Assembly (NCBI GenBank): GCA_039023545.1
Contig: JBCHKQ010000002.1
Coordinates: forward strand, 186,001 to 250,000
Origin: Spirochaetia bacterium 38H-sp
GTDB taxonomy: Bacteria > Spirochaetota > Spirochaetia > Winmispirales > Winmispiraceae
DNA length: 64,000 nt
Direction: 5' to 3'
A program made the translations under genes and the position numbers. Each line of letters starts with the position of its first letter. Position 1 is the first letter of the stretch. Under the pieces are notes generated by a model, which did not search any database, was not told where the DNA came from, and was given only the letters and a program-made list of their open reading frames with translations. This document shows positions 57,747-64,000 of the stretch, one piece after another.

Positions 57747-58691
57747 TTATCTGTACCTTGCGGAAAGAGTTCTGAGGACTTCTTTAAAACGCACAGGAAG
57801 AGGAGCTCTAAAGCTGGCAATCCTCTTTTTATCTGGCAGGGGAATGGTAAGTCTGTATGCATGCAACATGAGCGTAGCATCCGGGAAAGAAGAATCGACT
57901 CTGGAATAAAGCGGATCACCAAGAATAGGGCAGCCTATATGTGCCATGTGTACTCTAAGCTGATGAGTCCTTCCCGTATGAGGATATAAAGCAACCAGAG
58001 AGTATCTGCCATAAGAAGATAATACACTGTAGAAAGATTGGGAAAACTTACCTCCCTCGTCATGCTCAGTCAAAATAAACTTTTTTCTGTTGCTGCGGCT
58101 TCTTCTGAGCCATCCCTCTATTGTGCCGTTTTTTGCAGAAGGCAGCCCTTTTACAACTGCAAGATAGATTTTTTTTACCTGCCTTTCCCTGAAACAGGAA
58201 GAAAAAAACTCTTGCGATGCCTTATCCTTTGCTGCAAGCAAGACACCGGAGGTATCTTTATCCAGTCTATGAACAATACCTGGCCTAAGGTTATCGACAT
58301 CATCAAAACCTTCTTCTTCATACTCTAAACCAGCAGAGAAATATCTGTATGCCAAGGCATTGGCAACAGTTCCCTCAGGATTCCCTGCTCCAGGATGAAC
58401 CACAAGCCCTTGAGGCTTGTCTATAACAATGCAAAACTCATCCTCATAGAGCACACTGAGCTCTATATCCTGCGGCACAAGCTCTGTATGAGGTACAGGC
58501 TCCAAAATGCCGCTTATGGAAAGCCCAGCCACAAGTTTTTTTGACAACTTACATGGTTTTCCATTGACCACAAGACTGCTTACCCTCTGTTTGACTTGAT
58601 TTCTAGATATTCCCAGACGCGAGGCTAGAAATTCATCCAGTCTGAGCCCCTCATCAATAAGAGAAGAAGAAAAATAAAAAGGAGTTCCCAT
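57747..58691 (-). CDS. rluD: 23S rRNA pseudouridine synthase (RluD type)
   Basis: A 314-aa protein. An N-terminal S4 domain (EGLRLDEFLASRLGISRNQV) is followed by the RluA/C/D catalytic domain with GIVHRLDKDTSGVLLAAK (catalytic Asp) and PHTGRTHQLRVHMAHIGCPI. By length and layout it is RluD-like, modifying helix 69 of 23S rRNA. ATG 58691 has GAGGAG upstream. The 121 extra in-frame codons before it overlap the 58696-59193 gene and are hydrophobic out-of-frame sequence. Confidence 0.93.
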   Translation of the reverse strand: MGTPFYFSSSLIDEGLRLDEFLASRLGISRNQVKQRVSSLVVNGKPCKLSKKLVAGLSISGILEPVPHTELVPQDIELSVLYEDEFCIVIDKPQGLVVHPGAGNPEGTVANALAYRYFSAGLEYEEEGFDDVDNLRPGIVHRLDKDTSGVLLAAKDKASQEFFSSCFRERQVKKIYLAVVKGLPSAKNGTIEGWLRRSRSNRKKFILTEHDEGGKFSQSFYSVLSSYGRYSLVALYPHTGRTHQLRVHMAHIGCPILGDPLYSRVDSSFPDATLMLHAYRLTIPLPDKKRIASFRAPLPVRFKEVLRTLSARYR

Positions 58692-58695
58692 CCGT

Positions 58696-59193
58696 CTACT
58701 CCTCAATACTGGAAAAATAAGAAGAAATCGGCATGGATATACCAAAGTCAAAAGAAAACGTATAATCATCAGAATACGATAGATTATCAGCAGAAGATAT
58801 AACAGAAAAAGAAGAAAGAGAAGCAGAGTCGTTTGAGAAAGAAGAATATACGATAAGATTATCCACAAGCGCAGCAATAAGAGAGAGTACTGCAGCACCA
58901 AGAATAATGCCCTGATGCTCCGCATCAGAAAAATCAGCCCCTCCGGGCGGACCAAAAGGAGCTGGGGCATAAGAATAATCAAAACCACTATTGGCATAGC
59001 GATAAAAAGAATATCCAAACTGAGAAAAGAATAAAGAGAACGGAAAAATTCCAAAACTTATAATCTCAAATCTCCTCAACCTGACAGCCCACAAGGGAAA
59101 CTCGCCATCAGAATACGGCTCATAATCTGGATCTGCAGAAAAGACAGGAAGAGAAACGCAAATGATAAGAAAAAAAAGCAAAAAACGCCTCAT
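58696..59193 (-). CDS. Hypothetical exported membrane protein
   Basis: A 165-aa protein. The signal peptide (LLFFLIICVSLPVFSAD) is followed by aromatic-rich sequence (WAVRLRRFEIISFGIFPFSL), a Gly/Pro patch, a second hydrophobic helix (IILGAAVLSLIAALVDNLIV) and a very Ser-rich tail. No family recognised. It sits between yggS and rluD and overlaps yggS by 4 nt. Confidence 0.65.
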   Translation of the reverse strand: MRRFLLFFLIICVSLPVFSADPDYEPYSDGEFPLWAVRLRRFEIISFGIFPFSLFFSQFGYSFYRYANSGFDYSYAPAPFGPPGGADFSDAEHQGIILGAAVLSLIAALVDNLIVYSSFSNDSASLSSFSVISSADNLSYSDDYTFSFDFGISMPISSYFSSIEE

Positions 59194-59879
59194 CCTCTGT
59201 CTCCAAAAAACAAACTGCCAATTCTGAGAAGAGTGGAACCCTCCTCAATAGCAATCCTATAATCGTTGCTCATCCCCATGGAAATCTCACGCCAATCAAA
59301 AGCAGGAAAATCCCTCTTGCATCTGTAAAAAATTTCCCTAAGTCCAGAAAAGGTTTTTCTTATCACACTCTCATCATCAGTATACGGAGCCATAGTCATA
59401 AGTCCCACAGGAACAACGCTGGTACAACCTGCAGCAAGCTCCACAGCCTCGCAAAGCTCATCATAAGAGGAAAACCCATGCTTGGACTCCTCCCCAGAAA
59501 CATTCATCTCAAACATAATCTCAATCCTTTTTGCCAGAGAAGCCGCATATCTATCAAGCACGGAAATCACAGACAATCTATCAATAGAATCCACAGAAGA
59601 AAAAATCTCCGCAGCCTTCTTTGCCTTATTTCTCTGTAGATTACCAATCAGATGCAACTCCACATCAGAAGCAAAAAAATCCCGCTTTTCGATTGCCTCT
59701 TGCACCCTACTCTCGCCAAAAACCCTTATTCCCGCTGCATAAGCAGCCTCAATTGCCCACGGTCCGTGAAACTTGGTCACAGCCATGACCCTAACCGACT
59801 CAACACTCCTTCCTGCTCTTATGGCAAGAGAGGCAACCTCATCCGTAAAACGCCTGATTTTATCTGTCACATCCTGCAT
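59190..59879 (-). CDS. yggS: YggS family PLP homeostasis protein
   Basis: A 229-aa protein. The PLP-binding Lys is in VMAVTKFHGPWAI; other motifs are FGESRVQEAIEK, LHLIGNLQRNKAK, FEMNVSGEESKHGF and ISMGMSNDYRIAIEEGST. The family is non-enzymatic and keeps free PLP levels in balance. It is the first gene of a yggS-(58696)-rluD operon. Confidence 0.94.
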   Translation of the reverse strand: MQDVTDKIRRFTDEVASLAIRAGRSVESVRVMAVTKFHGPWAIEAAYAAGIRVFGESRVQEAIEKRDFFASDVELHLIGNLQRNKAKKAAEIFSSVDSIDRLSVISVLDRYAASLAKRIEIMFEMNVSGEESKHGFSSYDELCEAVELAAGCTSVVPVGLMTMAPYTDDESVIRKTFSGLREIFYRCKRDFPAFDWREISMGMSNDYRIAIEEGSTLLRIGSLFFGDRG

Positions 59880-59930
59880 AAAAAAAGTATAACATGCAAA
59901 AAAACCATAAAAAAGCCCCTTTTATAAAAA

Positions 59931-60138
59931 TAAACCGAATGCAGGATACGCTCCCCATACAAAGAAACAATGCAAGACAATGCGCGCATCCTGCTGCCTT
60001 TAGCGAGAATTACGCAAAGACAGAGCAAAAGATAATTCTATAACGCTCCATGCTGTGCAAAAAAGAACGCCAAAGGCAGGCTTAGCGAGCCCGGCATAAA
60101 AAATAAGCTTATCCGGCGAGCTAAAGCCGTTCGGTATA
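59931..60138 (+). repeat. Four-hairpin element, copy 8 (diverged, longest)
   Basis: Arms TAAACCGAATG (59931-59941) and CGTTCGGTATA (60128-60138). Hairpin A: GCAGGATACGC (59941-59951) with GCGCATCCTGC (59984-59994), one mismatch. Hairpin B is degenerate. Hairpin C: GCC-AAA-GGC (60069-60077). Hairpin D is long, starting GGCTT (60079-60083) with AAGCC (60124-60128) and continuing through AGC/GCT and CCGG/CCGG with internal loops. It is the main content of the 347-nt gap 59880-60227 between divergent genes. Confidence 0.68.
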
Positions 60139-60182
60139 TTTTTGTGTTATAATAGAAAGCAAAAATTATATTGATATAAATC

Positions 60183-60211
60183 TTGCAAGCGCGGATTGAG
60201 TGAATTATCAT
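60183..60211 (+). promoter_or_regulatory. Possible promoter of the 60228 gene
   Basis: TTGCAA (60183-60188), 17-nt spacer, TATCAT (60206-60211). It is 16 nt before the ATG, with AGAGGG between. A separate TATAAT at 60149-60154 lacks a matching -35. Confidence 0.4.
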
Positions 60212-60227
60212 ATAAATAGAGGGTGTA

Positions 60228-60545
60228 ATGTACGCAAGACATGGCAGAAAATACTTGCTAGCAAAAAAACGCTGGGAATTGATACGGCTCTTACAGTACG
60301 ATACCGATTTCCTAAAGACATCATTCAAAATTCTGAGCAGGCTACTGGTACTTTATCAGGACATGTGCCTTAGACTGCCATATATAGAAAAAGAAGAACA
60401 AAAACAGGAGATGGAAGCCATCAATCAACTTGCCGAAAAATCCAACATAGAGTTTCTATTACATGAGATTCCAATTGTTATGAAAGAATTGGAAGATATC
60501 ACACAGTCTCTCAACTACATGCGGATTTACTGCAAAACTTTCTGA
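60228..60545 (+). CDS. Small hypothetical helical protein (105 aa)
   Basis: A 105-aa basic, wholly helical protein (KRWELIRLLQYDTDFLKTSF, LPYIEKEEQKQEMEAINQL) with no signal peptide or known motif. AGAGGG lies 6 nt before the ATG. It converges on aat with a 13-nt gap. It looks like a true gene by its ribosome site and amphipathic composition, but I do not recognise it. Confidence 0.6.
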   Translation: MYARHGRKYLLAKKRWELIRLLQYDTDFLKTSFKILSRLLVLYQDMCLRLPYIEKEEQKQEMEAINQLAEKSNIEFLLHEIPIVMKELEDITQSLNYMRIYCKTF

Positions 60546-60558
60546 CACAAGAGATAGG

Positions 60559-61299
60559 TCAAAACTCCTGGGATGATAAAAGATTACCTATAAGCCTTAT
60601 ATCCCATTTTTTTGGCATAAAGGTACTTTTTACACCTACCTTAAGCTCCTTTAAAAACCTATTTCTAGATATAGTTACAGCTCCCATCGACACAAGATGA
60701 GGGGTTTCCACCTGACAGTCTATAAGGCTTATCCCTTGCATCTGCCAGATTTTTTTTGACATAAGGAAAGCTATCTTTGAGGCATGAGGGACAAGAGAGA
60801 ACATTGACTCTCCAAAAAAAACAGAACCAATAGAAAGACCGTAGAAACCTCCTATAAGACGATCATTATGATAAAGTTCTACAGAATGAGCATAACCAAG
60901 TTTGTGCATTTCTTTATATGAATTGAGCATTCTATTTGTTATCCAAGTGCCTTTTTGCCCAACTCTTTCTATGCGTGCACAATTTTCTATCACAGAAGAG
61001 AAATCCGTATCCGTAACAAGAACATATGTATTTTTTTTTGTTTCTCTTAGAAGTCTTTTGGATACATGCTCTGAGCCCGGATAAAACACACACCTAGGAT
61101 CAGGTGACCACCATATTATATTCTCTCTATCAGAATTAAACCAGGGAAAAGAACCTCCTATGTATGCAGAAATAAGCATCCCCGGACTAAGGTTGCCTCC
61201 TACAGCAACAAGTCCATCTTCCGCATATATCTCAGGATCCGGGAATTCTACAATTGTCTTATGATCCAGCTCTCCAATATCCGGTATCCATACAGGCAT
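60559..61299 (-). CDS. aat: Leucyl/phenylalanyl-tRNA--protein transferase
   Basis: A 246-aa protein. It has the family pattern GLVAVGGNLSPGMLISAY, GSFPWFN, IIWWSPDPRCVFYP, then GTWITNRM, and GGFYGLSIGSVFFGESMFSL near the middle. Aat adds Leu or Phe to N-terminal Arg/Lys of proteins, creating an N-degron. It follows clpA (16-nt gap) and clpS, so tagging, recognition and degradation are encoded together. Confidence 0.95.
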   Translation of the reverse strand: MPVWIPDIGELDHKTIVEFPDPEIYAEDGLVAVGGNLSPGMLISAYIGGSFPWFNSDRENIIWWSPDPRCVFYPGSEHVSKRLLRETKKNTYVLVTDTDFSSVIENCARIERVGQKGTWITNRMLNSYKEMHKLGYAHSVELYHNDRLIGGFYGLSIGSVFFGESMFSLVPHASKIAFLMSKKIWQMQGISLIDCQVETPHLVSMGAVTISRNRFLKELKVGVKSTFMPKKWDIRLIGNLLSSQEF

Positions 61300-61315
61300 A
61301 ATAATAGCAAAAACC

Positions 61316-63616
61316 CTATTCTGTTTTTAGAACAATATCATCAGATTCTACGTATATAAAAAGCTTCCCGCCTTTTTCAAGAGAACCAAATAATAGCTCG
61401 TCAACAAGAGGAGAAGTAATCTTCTGCTCGATAAGCCTTGCAAGAGGCCTTGCTCCAAACTCCGGAGAATATCCCCTCTCAGCAAGCCAATCTATTGCCT
61501 CATCGCTCACTGTAAGTTCTACATTCTTCTCTGACAGCATAATACGCAGCGTATCCAGTTCTTTATTAACAATCTTTCTAACAACTTCCATAGGCAGACG
61601 TTTAAAAACAATTATATCATCCAGCCTATTTCTAAACTCCGGAGTAAATATTCTCTCCACTTCTCTGTTTATACTATCTTCTTTTACAACATTGTTGCCA
61701 AAACCAATTAGAGACTGCCCTAGCTCTCTTGCTCCAGCATTGGAAGTCATAATTATGATGATATTTCTAAAATCGGCTTTTCTTCCTGTGTTATCCGTAG
61801 CAGTAGCATAATCCATAACCTGCAGAAGAAGGTTAAATATATCGGGATGAGCTTTTTCTATCTCATCAAGAAGCAAAACAGCATGAGGATTTTTTCTCAC
61901 AGAATCAGTAAGAAGGGCTCCTTCATTATATCCAACATAGCCAGGAGGAGAGCCCAGCAATCTAGAAACACTATGTTTTTCCTGATATTCGCTCATATCA
62001 AAGCGCAATAATGGGATAGACAGAATATCGGACAGACTTCTTGCAAGTTCTGTTTTTCCCACACCAGTAGGTCCCACAAAAAGAAACGAGGCAACTGGCT
62101 TATCCTTTCTGCCAAGCCCTGCTCGAGACCGTTTTATAGCATCTACTACCTTTTTTACAGCCTCATCCTGACCAAAAAGTCTTGAGCGTATGGCATCCAT
62201 CATCCCTGCCAAGTTCTTTTTCTCAGAATCTCCGGCTCTTTTCACAGGAACACGGGCAATAAAGGATACAAGCTCTTCTACATCTTCCGGCAAAACAGGC
62301 ACAGGCTCTGTAACATCATCCCCTTCTTTATATGTGCGCATATGTATTCTGGCACCCAACTCATCCATAACATCTATGGCCTTATCAGGTTGGAACCTGT
62401 CATTTATATATCTGGAAGAAAGCTCTACTATATTCTTGATAATATCATCATCGTATATAACATTGTGATGTTTCTCATAATTAGCCTTAAGCCCTCTCAA
62501 AATCTCTACTGTGTCATCAAAAGAAGGCTCAGGTACATCTACCTTCTGGAATCTTCTGAGAAGAGCAGTATCTGCTTCCATAAATTTTTTATATTCCTGA
62601 TAAGTAGTACTTCCCATACATCTGAGCTTTCCAGAAGCAATAACAGGCTTTAACATATTGGAGGCATCCAGATTGCTGCTCATAGAGGAGCCAGCACCCA
62701 TTATAGTATGAATCTCATCTATAAACAGTATTGCCTTTTCTTCTTTTATGAGCTCATCGATAATTGCTTTAAACCTCTCCTCAAAATCTCCTCTGTACTT
62801 AGTGCCGGCTATTATCTGTCCCATATCAATACTGTAAATTCTATATCCCTTTAAAAGAGGAGGAACTTCATCGTGTGCTATCTTAAGCGCAAGACCTTCC
62901 GCTATTGCTGTCTTACCTACTCCGGCCTCTCCTACAAGAACAGGATTATTCTTGATTCTCCTGCAGAGAATTTGCATTACTCTCTCCAGTATATCCTCAC
63001 GACCTATTATAGGGTCTATCTCTCCCCTTTTTGCTTTCTCCACAAGTTCTATAGAAAAAGAAGACAGGATTTTTCTCTTTTTCTCCTTCTTCTTATCTTC
63101 CTGTGATTCCGATGTTGCAGTCCTCTCATCCTCAGATTCGCCGTTATAGTCATCTGAGATATATGCTTTTACAGTATTTACAGCATTTAATAATCTGTAT
63201 TCATCAACACCTGCTTCTCTTAAGACCCTAGAGGCATAACAATCATCTACTTTATATATCGCAACTATAAAATGATCCGACCTGACTTTCTGGTGTCCTG
63301 CTCCCATAGATATTGTCTGAGCAAGGTATATGACCTTTTTAAGATTCTCAGTAAACCATAAACTTATCTCCCCATCAGTATTCTTATGGGATGTCCTTAC
63401 AGGTATATATTTTTCAAGGTAATTGCCTATAGAATATAATACATCTCCAGAATTGACTTCTAAAATCTCAAAAAAGCCAATCTCATCATATTTTTTTGCA
63501 AGCTCATAAAAAATATGCTCAGGGGTTATATATTCGTGCTGCTTTTCCTGAGCCAGTTTTATGGCCTTATGAAAAGAGGACAACAACTCTTCAGTAAAAA
63601 AATCTTCCCAATTCAT
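61316..63616 (-). CDS. clpA: ATP-dependent Clp protease ATP-binding subunit ClpA
   Basis: A 766-aa AAA+ unfoldase. The N-domain (about 1-145) begins MNWEDFFTEELLSSFHKAI. The first AAA module has Walker A GEAGVGKT and Walker B LFIDEIHTIMGAG; the second has GPTGVGKTELARSL and LLLDEIEKAHPDIF. The length and absence of a ClpB-type middle coil fit ClpA, and the ClpP-binding loop type (IGF in SLIGFGNN) is present. It feeds ClpP. ATG 63616 has AGGAG upstream overlapping the clpS stop; the open frame ahead adds 10 residues of clpS-overlapping sequence. Confidence 0.94.
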   Translation of the reverse strand: MNWEDFFTEELLSSFHKAIKLAQEKQHEYITPEHIFYELAKKYDEIGFFEILEVNSGDVLYSIGNYLEKYIPVRTSHKNTDGEISLWFTENLKKVIYLAQTISMGAGHQKVRSDHFIVAIYKVDDCYASRVLREAGVDEYRLLNAVNTVKAYISDDYNGESEDERTATSESQEDKKKEKKRKILSSFSIELVEKAKRGEIDPIIGREDILERVMQILCRRIKNNPVLVGEAGVGKTAIAEGLALKIAHDEVPPLLKGYRIYSIDMGQIIAGTKYRGDFEERFKAIIDELIKEEKAILFIDEIHTIMGAGSSMSSNLDASNMLKPVIASGKLRCMGSTTYQEYKKFMEADTALLRRFQKVDVPEPSFDDTVEILRGLKANYEKHHNVIYDDDIIKNIVELSSRYINDRFQPDKAIDVMDELGARIHMRTYKEGDDVTEPVPVLPEDVEELVSFIARVPVKRAGDSEKKNLAGMMDAIRSRLFGQDEAVKKVVDAIKRSRAGLGRKDKPVASFLFVGPTGVGKTELARSLSDILSIPLLRFDMSEYQEKHSVSRLLGSPPGYVGYNEGALLTDSVRKNPHAVLLLDEIEKAHPDIFNLLLQVMDYATATDNTGRKADFRNIIIIMTSNAGARELGQSLIGFGNNVVKEDSINREVERIFTPEFRNRLDDIIVFKRLPMEVVRKIVNKELDTLRIMLSEKNVELTVSDEAIDWLAERGYSPEFGARPLARLIEQKITSPLVDELLFGSLEKGGKLFIYVESDDIVLKTE

Positions 63617-63624
63617 ACTTGCTC

Positions 63625-63981
63625 CTAAGCAGGCTCCATTGTGCACCTTAGAGGAAAATTATTCTTCTTAGCTTCATCGTGCACCCTAGAAATTTTTGTA
63701 ACAGCTATATCATAGACATAAGAAGCAATTCTTGCACTGCCTTTATTATGTATAGTCATCATAAGTTCTGTAGCTTCCAGAGGATTCTTATCAAAAACAC
63801 TCATAAGAACATTAACAACAAAATCCATAGGAGTATAATCATCGTTTAACATAACTACCCAATACAACTCAGGCTCTGTAATTTTAGGTTTAACACTTAC
63901 AGAAGCCTCCTCATCAGGAGAAAAAGCCATAAAAACCTTAGTATCCTCTTTATTTATCAACATGCTCATAGAATCCCCCAT
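63625..63981 (-). CDS. clpS: ATP-dependent Clp protease adaptor ClpS
   Basis: A 118-aa adaptor. After a flexible N-terminus, the core reads YWVVMLNDDYTPMDFVVNVL, with the Asn-Asp pair and Met that grip the N-degron side chain, then IHNKGSARIASYVYDIA with the pocket His. ClpS delivers proteins with N-terminal Leu/Phe/Tyr/Trp to ClpA. Three ATGs (63981, 63969, 63963) are possible starts; the upstream region is mostly outside the window. It is the first gene of clpS-clpA-aat in view. Confidence 0.93.
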   Translation of the reverse strand: MGDSMSMLINKEDTKVFMAFSPDEEASVSVKPKITEPELYWVVMLNDDYTPMDFVVNVLMSVFDKNPLEATELMMTIHNKGSARIASYVYDIAVTKISRVHDEAKKNNFPLRCTMEPA

Positions 63982-64000
63982 ATCTGTAAAAACTCACATA

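Noticed and set aside
58692..59054. A 121-residue hydrophobic extension of RluD
   Set aside because: It is the out-of-frame shadow of the 58696-59193 gene; ATG 58691 has a good GAGGAG site.
6256..60138. Reading the hairpin elements as integron attC sites
   Set aside because: The arms CCGAACG/CGTTCGG do not fit the RYYYAAC/GTTRRRY core (C stands where a purine is needed). Copies are scattered among housekeeping genes with no cassette array or integrase in view.

Overview
This window looks like a low-GC member of the Spirochaetota, close to Treponema or free-living Spirochaetaceae. The best evidence is two tandem genes for FlaA, the spirochaete flagellar sheath protein. Supporting evidence is a UPF0164/FadL-like barrel protein with C-terminal TPRs, a short SMC protein, an EF-G paralogue with a non-canonical G3 motif, and the ribosomal operon running straight into flagellar-type genes. 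It is ordinary, gene-dense chromosome. I see no prophage, transposase, rRNA or CRISPR array.

Layout. 1-3.1 kb: the 3' end of a UvrD/PcrA helicase gene and a phosphorelay trio (kinase, single-domain receiver, REC-GGDEF). 3.2-6.7 kb: Nudix gene, tRNA-Leu, tatD, the two flaA genes, tRNA-Pro and tRNA-Asp. 6.7-10.2 kb: a large GH94-like gene behind a strong promoter with a palindromic operator. 10.2-16.7 kb: rpoZ-miaA, murC-yicC-cmk and an EF-G paralogue. 16.9-23.7 kb: a 12-gene chain from ffh, rpsP, khpA, rimM, trmD and rplS into a FliK-like gene, an FlhB C-domain gene, an HD-GYP gene, yraN and two small genes. 23.8-28.3 kb: smc with two envelope genes. 28.5-36.2 kb: a 1547-aa SpoIIE-type phosphatase receptor and a 998-aa TPR protein. 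36.3-40.9 kb: a barrel protein, a TIR-like/ankyrin protein paired with a membrane protein, and another membrane protein. 41-47.2 kb: folD-folE2-purH (as two genes)-miaB-lapA-SPOR. 47.3-51.3 kb: two envelope proteins, HtrA and Map. 51.7-60.5 kb: small enzymes, rsgA-murI, rluD and yggS. 60.6-64 kb: the complete bacterial N-degron set clpS-clpA-aat.

The most striking feature is not a gene. A structured element of about 150-210 bp recurs eight times: 6256, 10166/11478 (split), 16805, 28376, 40857, 51436, 54285 and 59931. A ninth, decayed half may lie at 49035. The outer stem is TTATACCGAACG...CGTTCGGTATAA. It encloses hairpin A (copy-specific stem, long A-rich loop), hairpin B (TGCC-NNN-GGCA), a spacer, hairpin C (CTGCC-NNN-GGCAG) and hairpin D (copy-specific stem). 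The A and D stems differ in sequence between copies yet stay self-complementary, so the fold is what is kept. All eight copies have the same orientation on the + strand, and most begin or end within 10 nt of a stop codon at an operon's 3' end. One copy is split: its left half follows the GH94-like gene and its right half abuts cmk, and the rpoZ-miaA operon with its own promoter lies between them. I do not recognise this family.

Other points of interest are purH as two coupled genes, an SMC without a recognisable hinge, a (TP)19 hexamer tract, promoters that place the transcript start at the ATG (murC and the pentapeptide gene), and a Nudix gene that ends inside a tRNA.
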